This document shows, piece after piece, positions 35,926 through 44,759 of a stretch of 64,000 nucleotides of DNA. The notes under the pieces are model-generated. The model had not been told where the DNA came from. It saw only the letters and a program-made list of their open reading frames with translations, and made no database searches. Position 1 is the first letter of the stretch. Each line of letters begins with the position of its first letter. The DNA is from Actinomyces oris (lineage in GTDB: Bacteria; Actinomycetota; Actinomycetes; Actinomycetales; Actinomycetaceae): the NCBI RefSeq assembly GCF_001937665.1, contig NZ_MSKL01000025.1, positions 1-64,000 of the forward strand, read 5' to 3'. A program made the position numbers and the translations under genes.

Positions 35926-36891
35926 ATGGCTATGACGAATGAGAACGCGACCTGGTTCGCCGACACCTTCGCCCGGATGGTGAACAACGTGGGGCTGGCG
36001 CTACTGGGCAAGACCGAGGTCATTCGGCTGGCACTGGCCACCATGCTCTCCGAGGGGCACCTCCTGCTCGAGGACGCCCCCGGAACCGGCAAGACAGCCC
36101 TGGCCCGGGCCATAGCGGCGACCGTGCAGGGGACGCACTCGCGCATCCAGTTCACCCCCGACCTGCTGCCCAGCGACATCACGGGCGTGACGATCTACGA
36201 CCAGAAGACGGGCACCTGGGACTTCCACGCCGGCCCGATCTTCTCCTCGATCGTCCTGGCCGACGAGATCAACCGGGCCAGCCCCAAGACCCAGTCGGCC
36301 CTCCTGGAGGTCATGGAGGAGTCCCAGGTGACGGTCGACGGCGTGCGCCACACGACTGAGCGCCCCTTCATGGTCATCGCCACCCAGAACCCCATCGAGC
36401 AGGCCGGCACCTACCGCCTGCCCGAGGCCCAGCTCGACCGCTTCCTCATGAAGACCTCCGTCGGGTATCCCGACGAGGAGGCGATGGCCGATGTCCTGGA
36501 GGGCAGTGCCACCCCGGACCGGTCGAAGTCGCTCAGCGCCGTCATCGCCTCCAGCGCCGTGGCCTCCATGGCCGACCTGGCAGCGGAGAACCACATGGAG
36601 CGCTCGGTGGTGAAGTACATCGCGGCGCTGGCGGCCGCCACCCGCGCCTCGGAGAGCACCCGTATCGGGGTCTCGACGCGAGGGGCGCTGGCGATGGCGC
36701 GGGTCGCGCGGGTCTGGGCGGCCGCTCAGGGCAGGCCTTACGTCGTCCCGGACGACGTGCGGATGCTCGCCCAGGTCGTGTGGGCCCACCGCCTGGTCAT
36801 GGACCCCGACGCCGAGTTCGCCGGAGCCACGCCGTCGGCTGTCATCTCCGAGGCCCTGGAGGTCGTCCCCGTCCCCACAGTGCAGGAGTAG
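35926..36891 (+). CDS. MoxR-family AAA+ ATPase
   Basis: A 321-residue MoxR-type AAA+ protein. Walker A is EDAPGTGKTALARA (about 45-58), Walker B is IVLADEINRASPKTQSALLE, sensor 1 is MVIATQNPIEQAGTYRLPEA, and the lid domain follows. MoxR proteins act with DUF58/VWA-type partners as chaperones that remodel or mature other proteins. The partner gene follows after 6 bases. A 127-base gap separates it from the giant gene, with GAGGG before the ATG, so separate initiation within one transcript is likely. Confidence 0.93.
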   Translation: MAMTNENATWFADTFARMVNNVGLALLGKTEVIRLALATMLSEGHLLLEDAPGTGKTALARAIAATVQGTHSRIQFTPDLLPSDITGVTIYDQKTGTWDFHAGPIFSSIVLADEINRASPKTQSALLEVMEESQVTVDGVRHTTERPFMVIATQNPIEQAGTYRLPEAQLDRFLMKTSVGYPDEEAMADVLEGSATPDRSKSLSAVIASSAVASMADLAAENHMERSVVKYIAALAAATRASESTRIGVSTRGALAMARVARVWAAAQGRPYVVPDDVRMLAQVVWAHRLVMDPDAEFAGATPSAVISEALEVVPVPTVQE

Positions 36892-36897
36892 GACCTC

Positions 36898-38400
36898 ATG
36901 GCTGCGACGACACCGGGCCCAGACCCCGGCGCCCACCCCCGCTCACCGGATCAGGAAGTTCTTGGAGACCCGGGGGTCGGGCGGGCGCCTTCACCCGCCC
37001 CACTGGGTTCCTCCGCGCCGCTGAGGACCGGTCCGAGGCGTTCTCGACGGACACTGAACGCGCTGAGGCGGACGTCGACCGCAGCACGCGCGGCGGTGCC
37101 GGCCGTGGCCGGAACGGTCCTGCGTGCTCTGGCAGCACTGCGGCGAGCAGGCGCGGCCGTGCTGAAGCGGATGTCCGCGCTGGCCGTACGGCTACGAGCC
37201 GTTCCCGTGGTGGGGCCGGTGCTGGGCGATTGCGGCTCGTTGCTGAGCAGCGTGGTCACGACGGTGACCGCACTGGGGCGGGTCTGCCTCCTGGTGCTCG
37301 TCATCTCCTGGTACCTGGGCGCCAGCCGACACTGGATGGAGGCCTGGGTCATCGCCCTGGCCCTGGCCACCCTGATGGTGCTGGCGGCGGTCCAGGCGCT
37401 GGGGCGAGCCACCTACCGGGTGCGGCTCGCCCTGGTCTCGACCCGGGTCGTCGTCGGCGATCCGGCACTCGGCTCCCTGTACCTGTCTCCGCCCTCGGGG
37501 CGCGCCACCCGACCGGCGACGGTGGAGATGCCGGTGGGCCAGGGACTGGCCGTCTTCGATATTCCGCGCATCTCCCCGGGCTCCGAGCACCAGGAGGTCT
37601 TCACCGTGCCCACCCGGCATCGGGGAGTCATCACGGTGGGACCGGTCCGAAGCATCCGCGGGGACGCACTGGGCCTGGTCCGACGCTCACAGAACTGGAC
37701 CGAGCCGGTCGACCTGTTCATCCACCCGCGCACCGTCAACCTGGACTCGACGGCGATCGGTTTCATCCGAGACATCGAGGGAGCGGTCACCCCGGACCTT
37801 TCCAGCTCGGACGTGTCCTTCCACGCCCTGCGCGAGTACACCCCCGGTGATGATCGCCGCAACGTCCATTGGAAGACCACCGCCCGGACCGGGCGCCTCA
37901 TGGTGCGCCAGTTCGAGGAGACCCGCAGGGCCCATCTCCTGGTCGTCCACGACCTGGATCCTCACGCCTGGGACGAGGAGGAGGACTTCGAGACCTCGGT
38001 GTCCGCGAGCGCCTCGTTGCTGCTGGCCGCAGTGCGGGACAACCGGGAGATCAGCCTGGTCACTCAGGCCGGTCACCCCTACCTGCCCACGGGGGCGCGA
38101 GTGCTGGACGTCTTCACCACGCTCGATCCGGTGGAGGGGGCAGGTGACATGGTCGGCCTGACCCGGCAGGCGGTCAGTGCCGTGCCTCAGGCATCGGTCG
38201 CCGTCCTGGTCACTGGTTCCAGGACCCCGGCGGCCGCCCTCCACCGCGCTTATGCCGAGCTACCGGCCAGTACCCGTTGCCTGGCGCTGAGGATCGACGG
38301 CCGTCAGCGCCTGGCCTCGCAGAAGGTCGCGGGGCTGCCCGTGGTGACGCTGCCCGACCTGGAGCATCTGGCGCCTGCGATGAGAAAGGCCGGTTCATGA
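36898..38400 (+). CDS. DUF58 (VWA-like) membrane protein, MoxR partner
   Basis: A 500-residue protein. The first 110 residues are Arg/Ala-rich and probably cytoplasmic, then two membrane segments (about 122-165) lead to a beta-rich domain and the DUF58 core, whose signature LREYTPGDDRRNVHWKTTAR lies at about residues 310-330, with MVRQFEE after it. The C-terminal third resembles a von Willebrand-type fold (HLLVVHDLDPHAWDEEED). DUF58 proteins are regular neighbours of MoxR ATPases. AGGAGTAGGA precedes the ATG. The stop overlaps the next start by 4 bases. Confidence 0.88.
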   Translation: MAATTPGPDPGAHPRSPDQEVLGDPGVGRAPSPAPLGSSAPLRTGPRRSRRTLNALRRTSTAARAAVPAVAGTVLRALAALRRAGAAVLKRMSALAVRLRAVPVVGPVLGDCGSLLSSVVTTVTALGRVCLLVLVISWYLGASRHWMEAWVIALALATLMVLAAVQALGRATYRVRLALVSTRVVVGDPALGSLYLSPPSGRATRPATVEMPVGQGLAVFDIPRISPGSEHQEVFTVPTRHRGVITVGPVRSIRGDALGLVRRSQNWTEPVDLFIHPRTVNLDSTAIGFIRDIEGAVTPDLSSSDVSFHALREYTPGDDRRNVHWKTTARTGRLMVRQFEETRRAHLLVVHDLDPHAWDEEEDFETSVSASASLLLAAVRDNREISLVTQAGHPYLPTGARVLDVFTTLDPVEGAGDMVGLTRQAVSAVPQASVAVLVTGSRTPAAALHRAYAELPASTRCLALRIDGRQRLASQKVAGLPVVTLPDLEHLAPAMRKAGS

Positions 38401-40955
38401 TCGCTCGTGGGTCACGCACTCGCCCCGATCCTCCCGAGGGTCTGCCTACCGGTGGCCGCGGGGGCACGGCGACGACCGCCTCGACCGGCAGCGGATCGTC
38501 AGCCCGTCGCCTGGACTGGGTGAGTCTGGGGGCGGTTGTGCTGCTGCTGGTCGCAGCGGGAGCCACGCACGGGGCAGTCTTCGGGGCCCTGAGCGGTTAT
38601 GTCGCTGTCGCCGGGGGCATCGTCATTGGCACGCTCGTGGGACTGGCCGGAGCCTGGTGGCGATGGAACCCCCTGGAGGTCCTCCTGGCCGCAATCATCT
38701 CCTACCTCCTGGTGGGAGGTCCGCTGGCGCTCCCCACCACGACGGGTCGGTGGGGCGTGCCGACCATGGCGACCCTTCAGGGGCTGGTGGTCGGCGCGGT
38801 GACCTCGTGGAAGGACCTGCTGACGATCGCGCCTCCGGCGGCGTCCTTCGTCGGCCCGGGGATCGTCCCCTACCTCAGTGGGATGCTGTGCTCGCTGGTG
38901 GCGGTCACGATCGCGCTGCGAGCCGGCAGGCGTCAGGGCTGGGCCCTGGCGGCCGTGGCGGTGCTGGGACTCATCGGGATCCTGTGGGGCTCGCAGCGCG
39001 CTCCGCTGGCGCTTCCGGCGGCTGCCGTCGCCCTGGTGGTCGCCGTGGTGTGGATGGCGCACCTGCAACAGCGGGGTCGTATCGCGGCAGGGCACGGGAT
39101 CGTCGGCAGGCCCGGTTCACGGCGTCGTGCCCGGGTCCGTCTTGTCACAGGCGCCACCGGGATGCTGGCGCTCGCCGTCACCGTCGCCACGACCCTGGCC
39201 CCCGTCATCGAGCCCGGAGGCCGCCGAGATGTGTTGCGCGACCACGTCAGGCCTCCCTTGGACCTGTCGGCCTACGCCTCACCGCTGACGTCCTTCCGTT
39301 ACTGGGTCGACAACCAGAAGGACTCGACACTCTTCACGGTTGAGGGGCTCAAGGAGGGACAGAGGATTCGTCTGGCCACGTTGGACGCCTATGACGGAAC
39401 CGTCATGCGTGTGGGCACCGACGCCTCGGCGGAGGGGTTCCGGCGGGTGGGCTCCACCGTCACCGATGAGCCATTGCCCGGTGGCACCAGCACCACGAGC
39501 CTGACGGTGACGATCAAGGACTATGCGGGCTACTGGATGCCCGGGGGCGGTCAGATGCAGTCGGTCGCCTTCACCGGTGATCGTGCCACGAGCCTGCAGG
39601 AGTCCCTGTACTACTCCGAGCCGCTGGAGTCGGCCATCACCACTCAGGGCCTGACTCAGGGGGATCGCTACACGACCACGATCGTCGACACCCCGACATG
39701 GACCGATGCCCAGCTCAGTGACAAGGCGCTCACCATGTTGACGATGCCCGAGACGAGCAACGTGCCGGAGTCGGCCGGGACCCGCCTGAGCGAGTTCATC
39801 GGCGACGCCTCCACTCCCGCAGAGAAGATCCGGACGATGGCGCAGACCTTCTCCAGTCAGGGCTTCTACTCCGACGGCAGTGACAAGCTCTCCCTACCGA
39901 GCCACTCGACCTCGCGCCTGACCACCTTCCTGGACCCCAAGAAGCCGATGATCGGTGACGACGAGCAGTACGCCGTCGCGATGGCGCTCATGGCCAGGCA
40001 GGCGGGCTACCCGGCGCGCGTGGTCCTGGGGTTCTATCCCGAGACCTACTCCGGGGGCGCCCAGGCGATCACCGGGACCAACGCCCACGCCTGGGTGGAG
40101 GTGAGCTTCTCCTCCGTGGGTTGGGTGGCCTTCGACCCCACTCCGCCCCGTGACCAGAAGCCCCAGACGGAGGTTCCCCGGCCCAAGCCGAATCCTCGTC
40201 CCCAGGTGCTCCAGCCACCTGTGCCGCCTCAGGACCCCGCCGATCTGACGCCGCAGACCAACGACGACCGCGACGACGACTCGGACCGCCCCAGCCCCTG
40301 GCTGGCCTGGCTGCTCCTGGCTGCCAAGGCGGCCGGTGTCCTGGCGATCATCGCCGCGCCCTTCATCATCATCGTGGCGGCCAAGGCATGGCGTCGTCGA
40401 CGACGGCGCCGGGCCGCGAGTCGGAAGGATCGCATCACCGGCTCGTGGAACGAGCTCATCGACTACGCCACGGACCTGCGTACCGGGGTTCCACGCGCGA
40501 CCACCCGCAGTGAGCAGGCCCTCTACCTCGACTCCTTCGTCTCCGGCGAGCCGAACCCGGGGCTGACCTTCCGCCCGTCCCCGGCCTCGGACAGCGTTGG
40601 CGGCCTGGCCCAGCTGGTGGACTCCACGGTGTTCAGCGGCCAGGACATGGCCGACGCGATCGAGGCCAGTGCCTGGAACAGTACCGACACCCTGAGTCGG
40701 GCCCTGGCCTCTCGCACCTCCCGGTACCGCCGTCTGGTAGCCCGGTTCTCGGTGACCTCCTTGAGACGTCATCCCGGCCGCGCACCGGTTGGGCGGCCCT
40801 TAGGCGTCGGATCGTCTCGGCACGGCGACGCTCCGACGCCCTCCCCGGTCGGCTCGCGCCGTTGGTGGCCGAGCCGTCTGAGCCCATCGGGCCTGCGCAG
40901 ACCGCCGCATCAGTCGGCCACGGATTCACTGCCCTCCCCGGAAGGAGACGACTGA
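38397..40955 (+). CDS. TgpA-type transglutaminase-like membrane protein, catalytic Cys replaced by Asp
   Basis: An 852-residue membrane protein. About six to seven N-terminal membrane segments (about 35-285) precede a periplasm-side domain with a transglutaminase core (about 470-590), then a Pro-rich stretch, one more membrane segment (about 635-665) and an Arg-rich cytoplasmic tail. In TgpA the nucleophile lies in a GxCExFA-type motif; here the aligned segment is GDDEQYA, so Asp522 replaces Cys. His564 (NAHAWVEV) and Asp580 (VAFDPTPP) are in place. The fold is kept but crosslinking activity is unlikely. The ATG overlaps the DUF58 stop (ATGA). Confidence 0.87.
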   Translation: MIARGSRTRPDPPEGLPTGGRGGTATTASTGSGSSARRLDWVSLGAVVLLLVAAGATHGAVFGALSGYVAVAGGIVIGTLVGLAGAWWRWNPLEVLLAAIISYLLVGGPLALPTTTGRWGVPTMATLQGLVVGAVTSWKDLLTIAPPAASFVGPGIVPYLSGMLCSLVAVTIALRAGRRQGWALAAVAVLGLIGILWGSQRAPLALPAAAVALVVAVVWMAHLQQRGRIAAGHGIVGRPGSRRRARVRLVTGATGMLALAVTVATTLAPVIEPGGRRDVLRDHVRPPLDLSAYASPLTSFRYWVDNQKDSTLFTVEGLKEGQRIRLATLDAYDGTVMRVGTDASAEGFRRVGSTVTDEPLPGGTSTTSLTVTIKDYAGYWMPGGGQMQSVAFTGDRATSLQESLYYSEPLESAITTQGLTQGDRYTTTIVDTPTWTDAQLSDKALTMLTMPETSNVPESAGTRLSEFIGDASTPAEKIRTMAQTFSSQGFYSDGSDKLSLPSHSTSRLTTFLDPKKPMIGDDEQYAVAMALMARQAGYPARVVLGFYPETYSGGAQAITGTNAHAWVEVSFSSVGWVAFDPTPPRDQKPQTEVPRPKPNPRPQVLQPPVPPQDPADLTPQTNDDRDDDSDRPSPWLAWLLLAAKAAGVLAIIAAPFIIIVAAKAWRRRRRRRAASRKDRITGSWNELIDYATDLRTGVPRATTRSEQALYLDSFVSGEPNPGLTFRPSPASDSVGGLAQLVDSTVFSGQDMADAIEASAWNSTDTLSRALASRTSRYRRLVARFSVTSLRRHPGRAPVGRPLGVGSSRHGDAPTPSPVGSRRWWPSRLSPSGLRRPPHQSATDSLPSPEGDD

Positions 40956-42214
40956 TGACGACAGGATCAGTAGGGCCCTCCCCGGTCTCGCCAGTCACCC
41001 ACGGCTCCCCCGCCCACCTGCGAGGCCTCCAGTCGGCCAGCACCGGTATGCGCGCCACGGCACTGGTCGTCGACGCAGTGGTGGTGTCCCTCATCAGCAC
41101 CATGTGCCTGCTGCCCACCGTGATCGCCGTGCAGCTGAGCTCCACGGTGACCATCGCGGTGGCGGCCGTGTTCGCGTTCCTGGGAGCGGTGGCTGTCATC
41201 TGGTTCGAGATCATTGACCTGTGGAGACGTGGACAGACCCTCGGGATGAGGGTCGTGGGCCTCTCCTGGCTGCGCTGGAGCCTCCCAGGAAGACCCGGTC
41301 TGAACGCCATCTCCAAACTACTGGTCCTGTCGACCGTCTCCGCCCTCACCCTGGGTATTGGAGCCGTCATCATCTACCTGATCTCTGAGGACCGCAGCGG
41401 TCGCTCCTGGTTCGACAGGATCAGTGACATCATCGTCGTCACCGACAAGGACACCGATGCTGTCGAGGAGCCCTCGGGGAGGGGAACCGGCAGACGATCA
41501 TCGGCGCACGGGGATGAAGCATTCAGCCCCCAGTGGTGGGCACCGTCCGAGACTCGCAGCGCAGATGCCTCCGCGGCTGCTTCCGGCGCCGAGGAGTTCA
41601 TCACCGAGGTCCCGTGGCGATCCGGGGAGCCGGAGGAGACAGCAGCACCCGCCCGACGGCCCATGCACCCGGAGCCATCCTCCATAGGGCACGACGGCGA
41701 TCCAGCCGCGGCACATCCTGTTTCGACGCCCCTTTCACCGCTGTCCACGCGTCAGGAGCAGGCCGACTCCCCCGTGGCATCCGGAGCGGCGCCGATGGAG
41801 TCGCAGGATCATTGGGCTTCCGCGGACCCCTGCGCCGAGGAGGACCCCATGGACCGCACCGTTGCCAGAACCGCCACCCGGTCCGCGCCCTCGCTCCTGC
41901 TGGACACCGGGCAGCGGGTCGACCTCGGCACTGCGGGCACGGTCCTGCTGGGCCGCGATCCGCAGGCGGTCGCCCCCTGGGAGGGCGCCTGCACCGTCGC
42001 CGTGGACGATCCGGGATTCTCCATCTCCAAGACCCATGTCGCCGTCGTCCTTGAGGGCACCGATGTGTTCGTTGAGGACCTGGGCTCCACCAACGGCACC
42101 ACGGTGGAGGCTCCTGAGGGCGCGCTGACGACCGCCGGTGAGGGCCAGCGCGTCAGGGCCGGCGTCGGCGACATCGTCCATTTCGGTCGACGCCGATTCA
42201 CGGTGGGGCGCTGA
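40955..42214 (+). CDS. RDD-family membrane protein with C-terminal FHA domain
   Basis: A 419-residue protein. The N-terminal RDD domain (about 25-165) has three to four membrane segments and the WRRGQTLGMRVVGLSWLRW motif. A long, disordered Ser/Pro/Glu-rich linker (about 170-300) leads to an FHA domain (about 310-419) with the canonical phosphothreonine contacts: LLGRDP, FSISKTH and DLGSTNGTTV. It can therefore recruit phosphorylated proteins to the membrane; the kinase encoded three genes downstream is the obvious writer. The ATG overlaps the TgpA-type stop by one base, so translation is coupled. Confidence 0.88.
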   Translation: MTTGSVGPSPVSPVTHGSPAHLRGLQSASTGMRATALVVDAVVVSLISTMCLLPTVIAVQLSSTVTIAVAAVFAFLGAVAVIWFEIIDLWRRGQTLGMRVVGLSWLRWSLPGRPGLNAISKLLVLSTVSALTLGIGAVIIYLISEDRSGRSWFDRISDIIVVTDKDTDAVEEPSGRGTGRRSSAHGDEAFSPQWWAPSETRSADASAAASGAEEFITEVPWRSGEPEETAAPARRPMHPEPSSIGHDGDPAAAHPVSTPLSPLSTRQEQADSPVASGAAPMESQDHWASADPCAEEDPMDRTVARTATRSAPSLLLDTGQRVDLGTAGTVLLGRDPQAVAPWEGACTVAVDDPGFSISKTHVAVVLEGTDVFVEDLGSTNGTTVEAPEGALTTAGEGQRVRAGVGDIVHFGRRRFTVGR

Positions 42215-42228
42215 GACGGGATGATGAG

Positions 42229-43113
42229 ATGAACAGCTCCACCACAGCGCATCCAGCGGCTCATGCGGCCTTGCTCCCTCAGGAGGTCCGCCTCGTCGTG
42301 CGTCACGGCTCGGCCACCGACGTCGGCAGGGTCCGCACGGATAACGAGGACTCGCTGCTGGCCGGCTCCCCGGTCTTCCTCGTCGCGGACGGCATGGGGG
42401 GACACCGCTCGGGAGGTACCGCCTCGGCTCACGCCGTGGGAGCCTTCGAGGACCTCGTGGGGCGCACCTTCGTCACGTCGCGGGAGTTCAACAGGCGGCT
42501 GACCCTCGCCGCACGGAACGTGGCCGCTCTGGGGACCGGGGAACGCGCCCCCGGATCGACACTCACGGGGCTGCTGCTCTCCCGGCAGGGAGCGCTTCCG
42601 TGCCTGCGAGTGGTGAACATCGGCGACTCACGCACCTACCACCTGTCCACGCAGTCCTTCTCCCAGGTCACCCACGACCACTCCGAGGTCCAGGAACTCA
42701 TCGACTCCGGCCAGCTGGACCAGGCCCGGGCACTGTCATCACGCAACCGCAACGTCATCACCCGGGCGCTGGGGGCCGGCGGCGGGGACCAGGTGGTGGC
42801 CGACCAGTACCTTCTGCCGGCCACCGTGGGCGACCGCTTCATCATCTGCTCGGACGGGCTGAACGGGCACGTCGCCGAATCCCTCATCGAGATGGTGGCC
42901 AGGTCCGTGCCCGACCCGCGCAATGCGGCCCACGAACTGGTCGCCCTGGCCCTGGCCGCTGGCGGACGAGACAACGTCACCGTCATCGTCGTCGACGTCG
43001 TGGATGTCTTCCCTCCCTGGGAGGACACACAGGTCGACGACACCACGCTGCCCCGGGCCACCGGCTCCGACTCCACCGTCCCCACCCCCGCCTCCAGGAG
43101 GTCCTGTCCATGA
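42229..43113 (+). CDS. PP2C-family Ser/Thr protein phosphatase
   Basis: A 294-residue soluble PPM/PP2C phosphatase without a membrane segment. Metal-binding motifs are complete: RTDNEDSLL near residue 36, VADGMGGHRSGG, VNIGDSRTYHLS, ICSDGLNGHV and GGRDNVTVIVVDVVD. It presumably reverses the action of the cluster's own kinase on the FHA proteins. It follows the RDD-FHA gene after 14 bases, and its stop overlaps the start of the FHA/zinc-ribbon gene by 4 bases. In the bifidobacterial PFNA cluster the corresponding gene is prpC. Confidence 0.93.
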   Translation: MNSSTTAHPAAHAALLPQEVRLVVRHGSATDVGRVRTDNEDSLLAGSPVFLVADGMGGHRSGGTASAHAVGAFEDLVGRTFVTSREFNRRLTLAARNVAALGTGERAPGSTLTGLLLSRQGALPCLRVVNIGDSRTYHLSTQSFSQVTHDHSEVQELIDSGQLDQARALSSRNRNVITRALGAGGGDQVVADQYLLPATVGDRFIICSDGLNGHVAESLIEMVARSVPDPRNAAHELVALALAAGGRDNVTVIVVDVVDVFPPWEDTQVDDTTLPRATGSDSTVPTPASRRSCP

Positions 43114-44759
43114 ACATGCTGACACGCTGGGTACCAGGCGACATCCTTGTTGCCGTCGCGGACGGCGGCGTCCTCGCCCTCGACGGGAGTGCGCCGGCGA
43201 TGGAGGCGATGTGGACCGAGCTCGGTGAGCACCGATCCCTCGGCGACCTGCTGCGAAGCCTGAGCCGGCTGCACGACAACGAGGTCTTCTCCCTTCCCGA
43301 CTTCCTCATGATGGCCATCGACGGCCAGGAGCTGCGAGTGGCCGCCCGGGGGCGTTTCAGCCTCCACCTGGACACCGCCGATGGCGAGCGCAGCTTCAGC
43401 GCCTCCGAGGTCGTCGTGTGGGAGGAGTCCCGCTATGACCATGTCAACCAGTGCATCCTCGAGCTCGCCCCGGCCGCTGGGCGCACAGCCGGCCCCGAAC
43501 ACCTCGAGGAGTTCCTCCCTCTGCGGTCGGGGATCGTCCGAGCCGCACAGCTGCACATCGGGTTCGGATCCCACCAGATCCCGCTGTCCCCGCCGGCTCT
43601 GTCCGGTGCTCACGAGGCCGAGGAGGCACAGTTTCCATCAGCGGTCCAGGAGATCATCCAGCAGGCTCGGGCGGCAGGCGTCCCGGAGCAGGCCGCCCCG
43701 CCGGCGCCGTCATCCCGACCTGCGACGCAGGACCGGAGGGAGGCCGCCCACCCGGCTTCCACCGATCCCGGACGGACGCTGGGACCGGAGTCCTTGGACA
43801 TGCTGGCCGGTGCGGGTTCCCCGCAGGAGCCCGGGAACCCGGCCGCGGTACTGGAACCCGTCGACGTTCCGGCGGCTGCCGATGCCGCGGACCCGCAGAT
43901 ACGCGAGCAGAGGGTCGAGGACGAGTACGTCGGTCATCTCTTCGAGCACGCCATGATGACGGAGGGCGAAGCGGGGGCTCCCCGCTCGGTCCCCTCCGAG
44001 GACGTGGATCCGTTGGCCCGGATCGCCGGAGGGCTTGGTCGCCACCGGGCCGCCCCCCATGGTGAGGACGCCTCCAGCTCCCCTCCCGAGGCGCACTCGG
44101 CGCAGGCGGATGAACCGCTCCCGACTCATGGACCGGCCCCGGACAACGGTGTGGAGGCGGCTTCCCCGAACGGTTCCGCCCCCTCGGGTGAGCACTGGCG
44201 ACATGACGGGCGCACCGTCTCGGCCGCCGGGCTTCATGCCGCCCGGGATGCACTGGGCGGGCAGGCCACGATGGCCGAGTTCGATGAGCCGTCCGGCACC
44301 GGCCCCAGTGTGCTGGCCGTCTTCTGCGAGGCGGGGCATCCCAATCCTGTGCACGCCTCCTCGTGCCGCGAGTGCGATGCCGCCATCACCTCCAGGACAG
44401 GCCAGGTCGAACGACCGGTCCTGGGGATCCTGCGTGTCTCCTCCGGTGCCACCGCGGTTCTGGACACCGACGTCATTATCGGCCGAGTACCCCAGGGCAC
44501 CAGCACCACCGCCGCTCAGAGCCCCCATCTGCTCGCGGTCCCCAGCCCGGGCAAGTCGATCTCGAAGACTCACTGCGCCATACGGGTCGAGGACTGGGAC
44601 ATGAGTGTGGAGGACCTGGGGTCCACCAACGGCACCTTCCTGCTGCGCGCCGGGGAGGAGCCCCGCCGGGTGCCCGAGCACCAGCAGCTCTTTCTGCGCA
44701 TCGGGGACGTCATCGACATCGGTGACGACACCACCCTGACTGTGGAACGTGAGACATGA
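43110..44759 (+). CDS. FHA-domain protein with zinc-ribbon-like module
   Basis: A 549-residue soluble protein. Residues about 1-165 form an unrecognised domain (LTRWVPGDILVAVADGGVLA onward). A long low-complexity linker (about 170-395) follows. Cys406, His410, Cys419 and Cys422 (FCEAGHPNP then SSCRECDA) form a compact putative zinc module directly before a C-terminal FHA domain (about 430-549) with full phosphothreonine contacts: IGRVPQ, ISKTHCAI and DLGSTNGTFL. The start overlaps the phosphatase stop and the stop overlaps the kinase start (ATGA), so the three are coupled. Its likely role is a phospho-reader scaffold. Confidence 0.83.
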   Translation: MNMLTRWVPGDILVAVADGGVLALDGSAPAMEAMWTELGEHRSLGDLLRSLSRLHDNEVFSLPDFLMMAIDGQELRVAARGRFSLHLDTADGERSFSASEVVVWEESRYDHVNQCILELAPAAGRTAGPEHLEEFLPLRSGIVRAAQLHIGFGSHQIPLSPPALSGAHEAEEAQFPSAVQEIIQQARAAGVPEQAAPPAPSSRPATQDRREAAHPASTDPGRTLGPESLDMLAGAGSPQEPGNPAAVLEPVDVPAAADAADPQIREQRVEDEYVGHLFEHAMMTEGEAGAPRSVPSEDVDPLARIAGGLGRHRAAPHGEDASSSPPEAHSAQADEPLPTHGPAPDNGVEAASPNGSAPSGEHWRHDGRTVSAAGLHAARDALGGQATMAEFDEPSGTGPSVLAVFCEAGHPNPVHASSCRECDAAITSRTGQVERPVLGILRVSSGATAVLDTDVIIGRVPQGTSTTAAQSPHLLAVPSPGKSISKTHCAIRVEDWDMSVEDLGSTNGTFLLRAGEEPRRVPEHQQLFLRIGDVIDIGDDTTLTVERET

